21,264 nucleotides of DNA from Phlegmacium glaucopus (Eukaryota; Basidiomycota; Agaricomycetes; Agaricales; Cortinariaceae). Position 1 is the first letter of the stretch. Each line of letters opens with the position of its first letter. The notes beneath the pieces were generated by a model that searched no databases, had not been told where the DNA came from, and saw only the letters and a program-made list of their open reading frames with translations. The stretch lies in the NCBI GenBank assembly GCA_015039465.1, contig MU130373.1:56466-77729 (forward strand). The letters run 5' to 3'. This document shows, piece after piece, positions 1 through 9,442 of this stretch. The position numbers and the translations under genes were made by a program.

Positions 1-110
1 CAAGCCATGAACCCGTGCCTTTGGCACGGTGCCGCTCCGCTTTGCCGGCCTACAGCACAGATTCAGGGCTTGCTGGGGGCTCCGCCCCCTGGACCCCTGG
101 CTGCATCACA
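1..110. repeat. GC-rich end of a dispersed repeat with two hairpins
   Basis: This short block is far richer in GC than the DNA that follows. It holds two palindromes: 13-29 (CCGTGCC, 3-nt loop, GGCACGG) and 75-89 (GGGGGC, TCC, GCCCCC), the second followed by TGGACCCC. GC-rich hairpin blocks of this style are common at ends of repeats in mushroom genomes (general knowledge, not checked by search). The element would extend left of the window, so its type cannot be told. No reading frame of note. Confidence 0.5.
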
Positions 111-117
111 ACAGTGG

Positions 118-720
118 ACTCAGTTGAAAATCCTAATATCAGACCCAGTTTCAAATCCTAATAGTAAATTCAGTTTCAAATCCTAATGGTAACTCAGTTG
201 AAAATCCTAATGGTAGACCCAGTTTCAAGTCCTATAACTCAGTTGAAAATCCTAATGGTAGACCCAGTTTCAAGTCCTATAACTCAGTTGAAAATCCTAA
301 TGGTAGACCCAGTTTCAAGTCCTAAAAGTAACTCAGTTGAAAATCCTAATGGTAGACTCAGTGAAAAATCCTAATGGTAGACCCAGTTTCAAGTCCTAAT
401 AGTAACTTGGTTTTAAATCCTAATGGTAGACCCGGTTTCAAGTCCTAATAGTAACTCAGTTTAAATTCTAATGGTAGACCCAGTTTCAAGTTTTAATAGT
501 AACTTGGTTTTAAATCCTAATGGTAGACCCGGTTTCAAGTCCTAATAGTAACTCAGTTTAAATTCTAATCGTAGACCCAGTTTCAAGTCCTAATAGTAAC
601 TCAGTCAAAAATCCTAATGGTAGACCCAGTTGAAAATCCTAATGATAGACCCAGCTTCAAATCCTAATGGTAGAAGAAGTCTGATATTCCAATAGTAGAG
701 GAAGTCTGATATCCCAATAG
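118..720. repeat. Minisatellite, ~24-bp unit in ~48-bp and 97-bp higher-order units
   Basis: About 25 degenerate copies of a 23-25 bp unit, approximately ACYCAGTTYAAAATCCTAAT plus RGTAG, run head to tail. Two unit types alternate (ACTCAGTTGAAAATCC and ACCCAGTTTCAAGTCC), giving dimers of about 48 bp. A 97-bp higher-order unit is repeated from 401 and again from 498. The last units, from about 670, are more diverged. A 62-codon open frame at 186-374 is only the repeat read through and is not a gene. Confidence 0.95.
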
Positions 721-1324
721 TAGACCCATCTGACCATCTGAGAGTATTCCCATACACCAATCACACCATCACACCATCAAAAAATCCACATGTCTACAAA
801 TCTATTCTCAAAATCCAGAGTTCCCTGTAGTTACACAATTCGGGGTATAATTTATTTTATACACCCTGAATCTATTTTTATAAATCCTTCTCTACCATGA
901 AACATGTTGTCACTCAATTAATCAACATCCTACACTCACCACATAAATATTAATCACACTATTCCTAATTCTTTTATTTTATCTATTTTTCACTCAATTT
1001 GAAGTTAAAGTACTGATATTTTTCTTTTTCTACATTTTCCTCATCTGAATCGTCTATATCCAAATCATGAACACACACAGAACATCTTCAATAAGATCCC
1101 TTGAGCTTTCTTTTCTCTTCCAATTTTATTTCCACTTCCACCCTACCCTTTCAGAAATCATTACTTCTTACTTTTTACTCAAATACACTCTGGTCATACC
1201 CTGTATGCATATTCCCTGTATGTATCTATTATACATTGAACTTGAACCTCATTTATATTTTCTCAATTTCAAAATTGTAGCTGGATTAATAGTAGTTCCA
1301 CACATCCTAAATCATATCAAATCT
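721..1324. other. AT-rich spacer without a recognisable gene
   Basis: Very AT-rich, C-over-G skewed DNA with runs of T and CA. The only sizeable open frame (1067-1360, plus) gives a Phe/Leu/Ile/His-rich product typical of AT-rich noncoding DNA, with no conserved motif and no splice-supported extension. I see no RNA gene or promoter here. Confidence 0.7.
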
Positions 1325-1960
1325 TTAATAATCCATCACATCCAATTTAATTTAATTTAATTCAATTTTTCATTTCCAAAATTCTCATGGTACAGTATTC
1401 CAACACAAAACACAGAACCCTCATCTTACCATCTACCTGCCCCACTCATCTATACCCACTAACCATATTCCCATCTCCATCCATCTCTCTGTCTTGATTT
1501 ATCTTCCCACTCACATTGTTATTGTAACCATCCTTCCCAATCACTCCAATTAAAACAAATAACTCTATTCATCTTCCAATCTTGTTTTTTATTCTCAATT
1601 TATCTGACATTCCCACTCACCTATCTGTCACATTACATGTGTATATTATTTTTATTTTAACCTCATCTTCTCATCCCATGTTCCTATTTCTTTATCTTTA
1701 AATCCATCACACCTAACTTAATTCAATTTATCTCAAATTTTCATTTTCATCTTACCACCACCCCACTCATCTATACCTATCTAACCATATTCCCTCCCAT
1801 CTCCATCCACCTCTGTCTTGATTTATCTTCCCACTTGCAACCATTCACTCAAATTAAAACACAGAAACAGACAGAATCTAAAAATAACTCTATTCATCTT
1901 CCAATCTTATGTTCCCACTCACTCATATTCCTATATCTTCTCATCCCATGTTCCTATCAA
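1325..1960. repeat. Diverged tandem duplication of ~320 bp
   Basis: Several landmarks occur twice in the same order: CACTCATCTATACC at about 1444 and 1765, GTCTTGATTTATCTTCCCAC at about 1491 and 1816, AACTCTATTCATCTTCCAAT at about 1560 and 1886, and TCTCATCCCATGTTCCTAT at about 1668 and 1938. Spacing shrinks from about 325 to 270 bp, so the copies differ by indels. It is noncoding and AT-rich. Confidence 0.75.
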
Positions 1961-2480
1961 CTGTGTAGATAATAAATAGCTACAGCAGCTTACTAAGGAA
2001 TGCCCCACACAAATACCAAACAAAATTTTAAATTTTAAAAATACACCCTAAAAGGAGGATTGAAACAAAGAATCACAACAGATCCAAAAAGACAGGTTAT
2101 AGCTGTTCAAAATTAACACACAGAAAAGACAATATATATCACATATTAGGAACTCAAAAAAGCGAAATTAGCACCCTAAGAACTACACAAAAGAACCCAA
2201 AAAAGCGAAATTCAGATGGATGTCACTATTTGTGACGTTCGTGACACTGGGCTAACAGTATAATGGGACGACGGTGTGGGAGCAGCTGACCAATTATAAA
2301 AAGATTACAAATGCTTAGAAATGCTTATATAATGCTTAGAAATAAATCCAATCATCAATGATACCCCCAAACTTCCCAGGCCTTTGTCGCATTCACTATA
2401 GAGAGCATCAATGATAAAACCGAACCCATCATCCCACCCCCCCATCTTCCCAGGCGGACGTCGCATATGTTATAGATATA
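1961..2480. other. Gene-free spacer with small direct repeats
   Basis: No credible gene. A short direct repeat (AAAAAAGCGAAATT) occurs at about 2156 and 2199. A second, looser duplication of about 75 bp (ATCAATGATA ... CTTCCCAGGC ... GTCGCAT ... TATAGA) covers 2354-2480. The rest is AT-rich. Confidence 0.6.
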
Positions 2481-2929
2481 GAGATCAGATCACCAATTAA
2501 AGGTATCAAGTTTCATAGAGTTTCACTCTTTCACCTTGGGTTTCATACATTTTCATTAATTTGGTTTTTACTGGGTTGATTAGAGTTTCACTTATCTTTC
2601 ACTCAGGTTTCACCAAGTTTATTATTATAGATATTAGATCACTAATTAAAGGTTTTCACCTTGGGTTTCATGGGTTGATTAATTACAATTAAGGGTTTCA
2701 TTGGAGTTTCACTTAGTTTTCAGTTAGGTTTTATCTTGAGTTTCAATACAGTTTATGGAGCTTTCACTCAGGTCTCACCAGGTTTATTAAATCTCAACAA
2801 AATTAGATTACTAATTAAGGGTTTCATTGCAGTTCCACAGAGTTTCAGGTTTGACCTTGGGTTTCATACAGTTTGACTCAGATTTTGCCTTGGGTTTCAT
2901 CTGAGAAGAATGAGATGAAGGCCTAGGGA
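2481..2929. repeat. Degenerate repeat block rich in GGGTTTCAT / GAGTTTCAC
   Basis: More than fifteen copies of an 8-12 bp word of the type GAGTTTCACT or TTGGGTTTCAT lie at irregular spacing, with longer words such as CACCTTGGGTTTCAT repeated. A block of the same words in reverse orientation lies at 5040-5180, on the other side of the inverted-repeat element at 2930-4732. No open frame of interest. Confidence 0.7.
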
Positions 2930-4732
2930 TGGTGGTGGGCAATGCCTATTACAGATGTGGCAGTGTTATGTCATGTCACATTGCTAAATGCATGACAAAA
3001 TGTGAAACACTTGAAACACAGCTTGCTCGCTTAGTTTGAGGTCTTTACACTAAGCCACCAAGTCCTGACACAGTGACAGACTCCACTAAGGAATCCTAGG
3101 AATCTGCCAGGACTAAACTAGGAATGATGAATTGAGAAATTCATAGAAATCCCCTGTGTTATTCCTAGTTGAGTCCCATTCCTGGCCTGAAAAGACCAGG
3201 AATGGCAGGAACATTCCTCAGGAATCCACCAGGAATCCTAGGTATTAGAATTAACATTATTCATTACTATAAGGTTGCAATGTCTTGTTGCCATCACAAT
3301 CTTGTATTTTGTTCAGCCCACAAGGTGGTCATGTGACCACATGTGTACTAGCAGCTCATCTTCTGGCTCATCTCACACCATCACTCTACTATTACATAAC
3401 AACAAACAACTACTATAACAACAAAGATGGACAATGGACCAAACAATGACAACAACAAATAACAAATAACAAATAACAAATAACAAATAACAAATAACAA
3501 ATAACAAATAAAATAAAATACAAAGGACCATGACCATGACAATGATAAAGTGACAAATAACAAATAATAACAAACAATGATGACAGCTCCCTGGGGTTTT
3601 TTTATTTGTTTTAATTTTCTTAATTTCACTTTAGCATTACCACCATGTCACTTTGACCTTCCTTTGAACAAACAGTAGACAAACAATGACAAAACAACAA
3701 TAATAATATCAAATAACAATGATGGACAATGGATGTCAGACAAACAACAAACAACAACAAACAATAAACAATAGATGACAAACAAATAATAAATAACATT
3801 AAACAATACACAATGGACAAATGAGAAATGATAATGATAGCAATCTCACCAAGGTATTTTTATCACTATATTACACAACATTTTCAAACTCAGCTCAAAA
3901 AACCCATCAGAACAATATATAACATCACTGTATTCCCTAAATAGGAATGGGGTAGGACCAAACTGGGAATGGTGTGGGAATGGCCAGGACAATGGTGGGA
4001 ATGGCCAGTGTTACGGCGACTATAAGCTTGCACTCATGTTCGGTGCTGGGCTAATAGACCAAGTAACTAGAGACTGTTGTACAGTTGCAATCATATTCCC
4101 ACAGGTAAGACTTAAGGACATCGAGTTCTGAGCAAGCTAGTAGATTATGACCATAAGATACAGAAGGTCTAAACTAGGGGTTTGTAGCTATGGGTATGGC
4201 TCTTATATAGTAGGGATATGAGTCAGAGATGGGGGCAATGCCCATGGTCCATGCTAAGTATGAGTTGGTACGAGTCAGAGATAAGGGACAGAAGCGATAG
4301 CTAAGTATAGCACATTGTTCAGGGCAAGGGGTAGGTTGGGGAATGATGATAGAAGGGGAGCAATAATAGAGAAGAAAAGAATAAGGGGCCATGAGTGTAC
4401 CAGACGTTCATAACAGCCAGGACAATGGTGGGAATGACCAGGACAATGCCAGGACTCCTAGGACTATACCAGGAATAGCAGGACTATACTAGGAATCCTA
4501 GTGGAGTCCATCAGGACTTGGTGGGGGAGTGTAAAGTTCTGCTTAGTTCTGCAACTTATGGATGATTTCCTTGCATGATAAATGTATTATAGCATCATAG
4601 GAACTTATAGTAAATATATTTTATGATAAAGATAGTAATCATGTGGTTTTGTTGAGGTGGCTGTGCTTTCTTTGTCTGGTGGACTGAAACTCCAAGCAAT
4701 ATAACACAGATGACAGGCATTGCCCACCACCA
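2930..4732. mobile_element. Non-autonomous element with terminal inverted repeats (~1.8 kb)
   Basis: The left end TGGTGGTGGGCAATGCCT (2930-2947) is matched in inverse orientation by AGGCATTGCCCACCACCA (4715-4732), with similarity running on to about 2960 and 4703. A second inverted match lies further in: CTTTACACT...CCACCAAGTCCTGA near 3043-3069 against its complement near 4510-4535, followed by ACTCCAC on both sides. Subterminal DNA on both sides is filled with AGGAATCCTAGG and CCAGGA words. The interior is simple-sequence DNA with no transposase. No target-site duplication is evident, so the exact borders are uncertain. A large MITE-like or deleted DNA transposon is the simplest reading. 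Confidence 0.65.
3453..3511. repeat. Heptamer microsatellite (AACAAAT)n
   Basis: About eight uninterrupted copies of AACAAAT. Related imperfect AACAAA, ACAATG and AATAAC words continue to about 3830, including GATGGACAATGGA at about 3426 and 3720. Short minus-strand open frames across it are Tyr/Leu/Val low-complexity products of the repeat and not genes. Confidence 0.9.
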
Positions 4733-5039
4733 ACCTGAAGATGTGATTGGATTGTAAGCATCATATGTATAGGCATTGGTCAGCTATTACCTCAACATTG
4801 GAATGACAAGGGTAACTTGGTGTCACATATGTGATGAAGTGTGACAATCACCACATTTTCAGTCAACTCTGCCAATCTGCTGATGCTGATATAATAATAG
4901 CTCTTCCCCACATCATTCCTTTCTTTCCTTATTTCTATTGGGGTTCTTATGCATGTAATCCCTCCTGACTCTGAGGGGGGGGGGAAAAGATACTCAATAC
5001 TCTATGAAACCTCTTAAATTTTGACAACATCATTGGGAA
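4733..5039. other. Spacer without gene
   Basis: No open frame or RNA signature. It contains a run of ten G residues at about 4975-4984 and TGTGACA-rich DNA at 4820-4860 that loosely mirrors the GTCATGTCACA stretch inside the left end of the element at 2930. Confidence 0.6.
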
Positions 5040-5180
5040 TTAATGAAAATACCTGAAAATATACAAGTGAAACCTGGATGAAACCCAAGTGAAATCAGTG
5101 TGAAACATGAGTGAAACCAGGATGAAACATGAATGGAATCATAATTTAAGCTCTTAATTTAACTGAAACCCAAAAATAAT
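5040..5180. repeat. Inverted counterpart block rich in GTGAAACC / GATGAAAC
   Basis: About nine copies of AGTGAAAC or GATGAAAC words at 10-15 bp spacing. They are the reverse complement of the GTTTCAC / GTTTCAT words at 2481-2929, so the two blocks flank the element at 2930-4732 symmetrically. Either the inverted structure is larger than its clear ends, or the same satellite was captured on both sides. Confidence 0.65.
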
Positions 5181-5690
5181 TTAAACCCTAGCTATCTTCA
5201 GTAATAATAATACATAACCCCAAGACACCCTCATCATGGTCTCCATTGCTTAGGGTTTACAATGATGTTAAACCCAGTCTGCATCCCATCCACATCAAAG
5301 TGTCATTAGTTGTTAAACCCCATCATCATACATTCAATCTAGCCTCATCATTATTGCCCAAATAACCCTGATTACCATATCCTTTGCACAGAATCAAATA
5401 GCCTCACTCATTATTATCACCTACATAACACCCAGACACACAATCAATATACCATGTATCCACTCAACCTGCCATTCCTAACCCCATTGAAGACCAAATC
5501 CTCTCACAATTCCAACTTATCTACCAAAATCAATAACACACCTATAAATTCCATCTCATACATCATCACATTTCAACATACAATATATTCAACTCCCTCA
5601 AATACAACCCCAACATACTCTTGTACTCAAACCCCTTTGCCCAACAACCCTTGAATCACTGCTAAAACCTACTCATCACTAGTGTTTGAA
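5181..5690. other. C/A-rich gene-free DNA
   Basis: Strand-biased DNA low in G. A 66-codon plus frame (5454-5654) encodes a Thr/Asn/Pro/Ser-rich low-complexity product and is not supported as a gene. No splice-supported exons were seen. Confidence 0.6.
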
Positions 5691-6280
5691 GATCTGATTA
5701 CCAGCCCGGTCTGAACCAACAAAAGGTTTACCAGGACCCCGGATTATCCCTACCTAGGCTAGATCCCAAAAAGTCGAAGTTTTGCAGTTTCTGTCCAGCC
5801 AAAAACACAAGTTCCCATGCTTGCTGACCTCGGATTTGAACATTTCGGAACATCCTGCTTCCAAAAGGGGTTGTTTTGGACCCAAATTTGTCCAATCTGG
5901 TCCGGATTGAGGGTTCTAGCCTACTTGGGGATAATCCGGGGTCCTGGTTTACCCCTTTCCAACAAGCCCAAGATCATAGAAATCCAATACAATCTGGCTG
6001 AGGAAGAATTAGATCTGTAAAATAGTCTAAAATATTCGCTAAAATAAGGCATTTTACTAGTATTACTGTACAAAATCCAAATCTTAACATAATATAACCT
6101 TCTTGGGCTCATTTGCAAGCTATTATTAGACTGAACAACCATTTCTGATATAGAAATATATATTTGTGAGCAGTGAGCAGAAGACCGGTTACAGACTGAT
6201 TAAGACCAGTCAGGACCAGGCCCAGCCCTAGGTCCAAACAAAACCAATGTAAATCGGTCCCAAGCGGTCCAGTCTGGTCA
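5691..6280. mobile_element. MITE-like palindromic element
   Basis: A strong inverted repeat pairs 5722-5767 with 5911-5958. Both arms contain ACCAGGACCCCGGATTATCC and TAGGCTAGA or its complement, with few mismatches over about 45 bp around a loop of about 143 bp. Weaker outer ends (GATTACCAGCCCGGTCT at 5696-5712 against the complement of AGTCTGGTCATC near 6269-6280) suggest a total of about 580 bp. Words such as GACCGG and GGTCCA recur between 6180 and 6270. No coding capacity, so it would be non-autonomous. No clear target duplication. Confidence 0.6.
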
Positions 6281-6756
6281 TCATCCTTTGCCAGCTCAAT
6301 TCCTTACTCACTCAATGGCCTATCTAGCCAAACTCCCCGCCAGAGCATATATTCTTCACTATGCCCTGCTCCATACACATCGCTACAGAACCTCTGCGAT
6401 CCACCACCCGTAGTTGCCCCAATACTTCTGATTACAAAATACATTACATTTATCTGCATTTGCCATTGCCTCAAACTTCCACCAGAACATCCTTACAACA
6501 TATACAACATATCCACCCCTCCACCTTCAGCACAAATCCTCCCAACAACATCAGCCGTTTAACAACCCAACTTCTCAATGTCAGTTCTCACATCACATCT
6601 GCCCTATCAGCTCCTCTCAGGTGTCCTCAAATCCATACAAAATATCGACCACTGAACCATAACCATATCAGCTCTTCAAAATGTTTAGGGTTCCACAAGC
6701 ACCAGCAGCCACCATATTATCATTGGTTCCAAAATACCTCTCAAGCCCTATTCACC
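6281..6756. other. C-rich spacer downstream of the coiled-coil gene
   Basis: This stretch lies beyond the stop codon of the minus-strand coiled-coil gene and presumably contains its 3' untranslated region. A long plus-strand open frame (6361-7539) starts here, but its second half is the antisense of the coiled-coil gene and its first half is Pro/His/Thr/Leu-rich low-complexity sequence, so I do not accept it. Confidence 0.6.
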
Positions 6757-7630
6757 TCAAATCTTCCTTCCCTCCTCCACAGCATCTTTAAACGCCTCCA
6801 GCTCTGCGGCCTTATCATCCAAAGCCCCCCGCAGCTTCTCCATCGCATCTTTAAGCCCATCCATTTCTGCAACCTTATCATCCAAAATCACTTCCACCTC
6901 TACCCCCTTATTGTGCAACACCACCTCTATATTCTTCACAGCATCCATAATCCCCTTAATCTCATCCTCCTTTACATCCAACGCCGCCCACAGCAACTCC
7001 CCACCAAGTTCAAGCGCCTCCATCTCCGCAGTCTTATCCTTCAACATCGTCTCCAGCTCTGCAGCCTTACTATTCAACGCTGCTTCCAACCTCTCCACAG
7101 ACTCTTGAAGCCCTGCCATCTCTGCAGCCTTCTTCTTCAATATCCCCTCAAGCCTCGCCTGATCACCTTCATGGTCCGCCTTTGTGTCGCTCAGCCGTTC
7201 CAGATCGTGTGGGGAGATCACGATGGATACATCACTGGAGGGGCTAGTCCTCGGATCCGGTGGATTCATCTGAAAGCTCACGTAAATAACAAGATCCTCG
7301 TCCCCAGTAGTAGACACATTATCCCACCTGAACGCTGTTGTTTTTATCCTAGAGCTCAAGCTGTCAGCCGTTGTACTATTGGACAAAGAAAGAAGAAAAA
7401 CATCCACCGTGTAACTTATATTACCGAGAACTACCTTTTAATCCCTTGGGTGCAAAGCCCTTTTTTACAGCATCAAGGTACACCGATCGTCCTATTTCGT
7501 AACATACGTTACAAATTCCTGCCCTTGGCAGTATCTTAGGGTCATCAATTTCCCCAATCAGATGGCCTGCGATGAAGTTCTGAAATGGGTTCAACAGGTA
7601 CACAACGGGGGGGTTCCATTGGGGTTCCAC
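6757..7630 (-). CDS. Coiled-coil protein A (spliced, start uncertain)
   Basis: The family is not recognised. The main exon (7375-6757) ends in about 145 residues of Lys/Glu/Leu heptads, a predicted coiled coil. These are built from internal repeats of 21 and 11 residues that each begin with K-x-x-E, as in KAAELE, KTAEMEALE and KVAEMDGLKDA. Before the coil is SIVISPHDLERL, shared with the gene at 8015-8464. A 49-nt intron (7424-7376, GTAATA...AATAG, pyrimidine-rich 3' half) joins the main exon in frame to an upstream exon (7630-7425) that reads as ordinary protein and contains the C-x-x-C pair CNVC. The Met at 7630 is the first in that frame, but the upstream frame stays open to a stop just before about 7642, so further exons are possible. 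A shorter start at 7269 (MNPPDP) would give 170 residues. The two-exon model gives 274. Function unknown; scaffolding or dimerisation is only a guess. Confidence 0.7.
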
Positions 7631-7756
7631 GAGTGCAGTTGCCTAACGTATTAGCAGTGCGTAGATGGTTACACACGGGTATCCAACGGTCATGTATCAA
7701 ATTAAACAAGGCACCAGTCTGGGTCATCGACCCCTTGAGACATCATGAGGCCTTTA

Positions 7757-7996
7757 TTAATACCAGCGGTGATCATCATTCCAAGAAATATGCAACGGAA
7801 GATCCGACGAAGCCCGCCACTGAATCACAAGATATTCTAAAAACAACAAAATTGCATTTCGTTCGGAACAAGCGTTTTACATACGAAAATCACACGGATG
7901 GTGTGGAAGTGGCTGAATCAGTGAAGGACGGTCCAAAGTAGCCTCGACGCTGACGAATTGACTTTTTAATTCATACTGACACAAAAGATATCTTGT
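7757..7996 (-). CDS. Two-exon gene fragment between the coiled-coil genes
   Basis: Two short protein-like exons are joined by a textbook 48-nt intron (7884-7837, GTATGT...GTTTTTAG). The upstream exon is open from 7996 to 7885, reading e.g. YLLCQYELKSQF. The downstream exon runs 7836-7757 in the same frame, reading QYLVIQWRASSDL, and ends in a TAA stop. Joined length is about 63 residues. There is no Met in the first exon, so a further exon or a lost start lies upstream, close to the stop of the 8015-8464 gene. It may be the 3' end of that gene by alternative splicing, a separate small gene or a relic. No family recognised. Confidence 0.4.
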
Positions 7997-8014
7997 TTAT
8001 GAGCCCCCTGATGC

Positions 8015-8464
8015 CTACTGACTACGTTTAGACTTGGGCGGGGCGGCTTCAAGGGCTTTCTCTACAAACTCCAAATCTGTATACAACTCTTTCAGTTGGG
8101 CACACTGGGCATCCACCAGTGCGGTGACCCTCTGTGCACCCGCTAGGAGGGCGTCGAGCCGTGCGTTGTTCTCACGGAATTGGATCTCCAACTCGTCCGC
8201 ATCGGTTTCAGGGGCATCCAGGTGTAGGTCCAGAAACTTGAAAGGGGTCTGCTTGCAGCGCTGCAACACTGCGTCCCTGTCGGTGAGCCGTACGGTTAAT
8301 TCCTCCACAGCAGCGTTAACTGCCTCCAAATCTGGATTCGGGTGACTCCACAAAGCCTGCAAGGTCTTAAGACGACTTTCAAGTTCGAGGGTGCTGGCGT
8401 TGAGTGCTGCGAGATCGTGTGGAGGGATGACGACCGACTGGGTTCGGAAGGAAGTTTTTGTCAT
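8015..8464 (-). CDS. Coiled-coil protein B, paralogue of A
   Basis: A 149-residue frame of unrecognised family. Residues 10-20 read SVVIPPHDLAAL, matching SIVISPHDLERL of the gene at 6757-7630, and the rest is helical with heptad spacing (e.g. LELESRLKTLQAL, EKALEAA), so both genes have a short beta-like segment, a PHDL motif and a coiled coil. Unlike A, the coil lacks tandem internal repeats. It ends in a basic tail (PPKSKRSQ). The Met at 8464 is the only in-frame Met near the start. However, the frame stays open upstream without a Met and includes DILIV, which resembles DLVIY at the same place in A, so an upstream exon is likely. Base composition is much richer in GC than the repeat DNA to the left. 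Confidence 0.75.
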   Translation of the reverse strand: MTKTSFRTQSVVIPPHDLAALNASTLELESRLKTLQALWSHPNPDLEAVNAAVEELTVRLTDRDAVLQRCKQTPFKFLDLHLDAPETDADELEIQFRENNARLDALLAGAQRVTALVDAQCAQLKELYTDLEFVEKALEAAPPKSKRSQ

Positions 8465-8825
8465 AACGATGAGTATATCTGAGGGGTTGATGTTAAACGT
8501 TGGATACTCGCCAAGCAGTAGTAAGTACCTTATTGGGAGTAAACGGTGGGGTGTAAGTGCTGGTGCTATTTGATGAACAAGACAAATGACCGGGTTTTAA
8601 ATCTTCGATTACTAAAGTAGTTGTTCAGATCGCATTTGGTAAGATATGATATAAATGAGATAGGGGTGTGAGACGGCTGAAAATGAGTGTCTGTGATGTG
8701 ATGGTAGGTATTCATGTTTGGATAAGGCTAGAGCCTGATTTGTAGACCGGAGAGTGGGGTTGGCACCGTATATTTGTGTGGGTTAGCCGGGAAAGTCATG
8801 TAGGCAACTGTCTTCATAGTATCAT
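8465..8825 (-). promoter_or_regulatory. Upstream region of coiled-coil gene B
   Basis: No convincing independent gene. The first part may hold an additional 5' exon of the coiled-coil gene (frame open to about 8600). The remainder is ordinary intergenic DNA expected to carry its promoter. No clear TATA box on the minus strand was identified. Confidence 0.3.
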
Positions 8826-9182
8826 TCATCGAGCCCCGAATATGTGTTGAGCATTCAAGGGAGGGGTTCGTGGAACCCCACATGTCATGTCAACTCCATT
8901 CTTTCCAACTATTTGACAGGAACTGTCACAAACTACGGGTGATTGATCAAACTGCCCAGTGAAGGTGGGTTCGAGCTGAGCATCTAACCCATCATCACGT
9001 AGGAAGCATTCGATAATTTGTAATTCCTCCACCGGTTTTACAACTAGCCACAGGTGGGCTGAGGAGTATTCAGTGAAACATATCTGGGGTTCGACGAGCC
9101 CCCGTCGCCCATGATACGTATTAGCATAAACAATTAACAAGGAGCTGGGTTTTGACATCATGAGCCCTTGTGGGTTCATCAA
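8826..9182 (-). CDS. Possible 118-residue protein embedded among palindromes
   Basis: One uninterrupted frame. Its central part reads like real protein (e.g. AHLWLVVKPVEELQIIECFL), but its ends are supplied by palindromic repeats: the stretches VPRTPP and RRGLVEP are the palindromes at 8863-8879 and 9086-9102 read through. No family recognised and no introns found. It could be a decayed exon invaded by the repeats or a chance frame. Confidence 0.25.
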   Translation of the reverse strand: MMNPQGLMMSKPSSLLIVYANTYHGRRGLVEPQICFTEYSSAHLWLVVKPVEELQIIECFLRDDGLDAQLEPTFTGQFDQSPVVCDSSCQIVGKNGVDMTCGVPRTPPLNAQHIFGAR

Positions 9183-9442
9183 ATAAGCTTTATACGGATG
9201 ATATCATCACCGGGGCTCATCGAACCCCACACGGTAAACATCATGCAGGACTAGCCTTTAGACCGGCCATATCATCACGGGGGGCTCGTCGAGCCCAATT
9301 TATGTTGAGAATGTTAAAGGGGCTCATCGAACCCAACATAAGAGACGTCACGTAGTACTAGCGTTTGTACCGACCGTATTAGCACCAGGGGATCGTCAAG
9401 CCCAATATATTTTGAGAATATTCAAAGGGCTCATCGAACCCC
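8863..9442. repeat. Cluster of 16-17 bp palindromes (GGGGYTCRTCGARCCCC family)
   Basis: Seven copies lie within 580 bp: 8863-8879 (GGGGTTCGTGGAACCCC, perfect apart from a 3-nt centre), 9086-9102, 9212-9228, 9281-9295, 9319-9334, 9388-9403 and 9427-9442. Several are followed by CACAT. Further copies lie at 10040, 10095, 10361, 10462, 12799, 12900, 13007, 13062 and 16486, and half or looser copies at 7621, 7721 and 8827. The two arms usually compensate, since GGGGTTC pairs with GAACCCC and GGGCTC with GAGCCC. Confidence 0.9.

Noticed and set aside
186..374. 62-codon open frame with perfect peptide repeats
   Set aside because: It is the minisatellite read in one frame; the repeat unit is noncoding elsewhere in the array.
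1067..1360. 97-codon open frame in AT-rich DNA
   Set aside because: Composition (Phe, Ile, Leu, His) is that of AT-rich noncoding DNA and there is no second exon or motif.
3373..3820. Minus-strand open frames with Tyr/Leu/Phe/Val repeats resembling membrane segments
   Set aside because: They are translations of the (AACAAAT)n microsatellite and related simple repeats.
6361..7539. 392-codon plus-strand open frame
   Set aside because: Its second half is the antisense of a coiled-coil coding exon and its first half is His/Pro/Thr/Leu low complexity from C-rich DNA. No motif and no splice support.
7585..7941. 118-codon plus-strand open frame
   Set aside because: The opposite strand carries spliced, protein-like exons with good GTATGT...TTTTTAG borders in the same place, which is better evidence than one unspliced frame.
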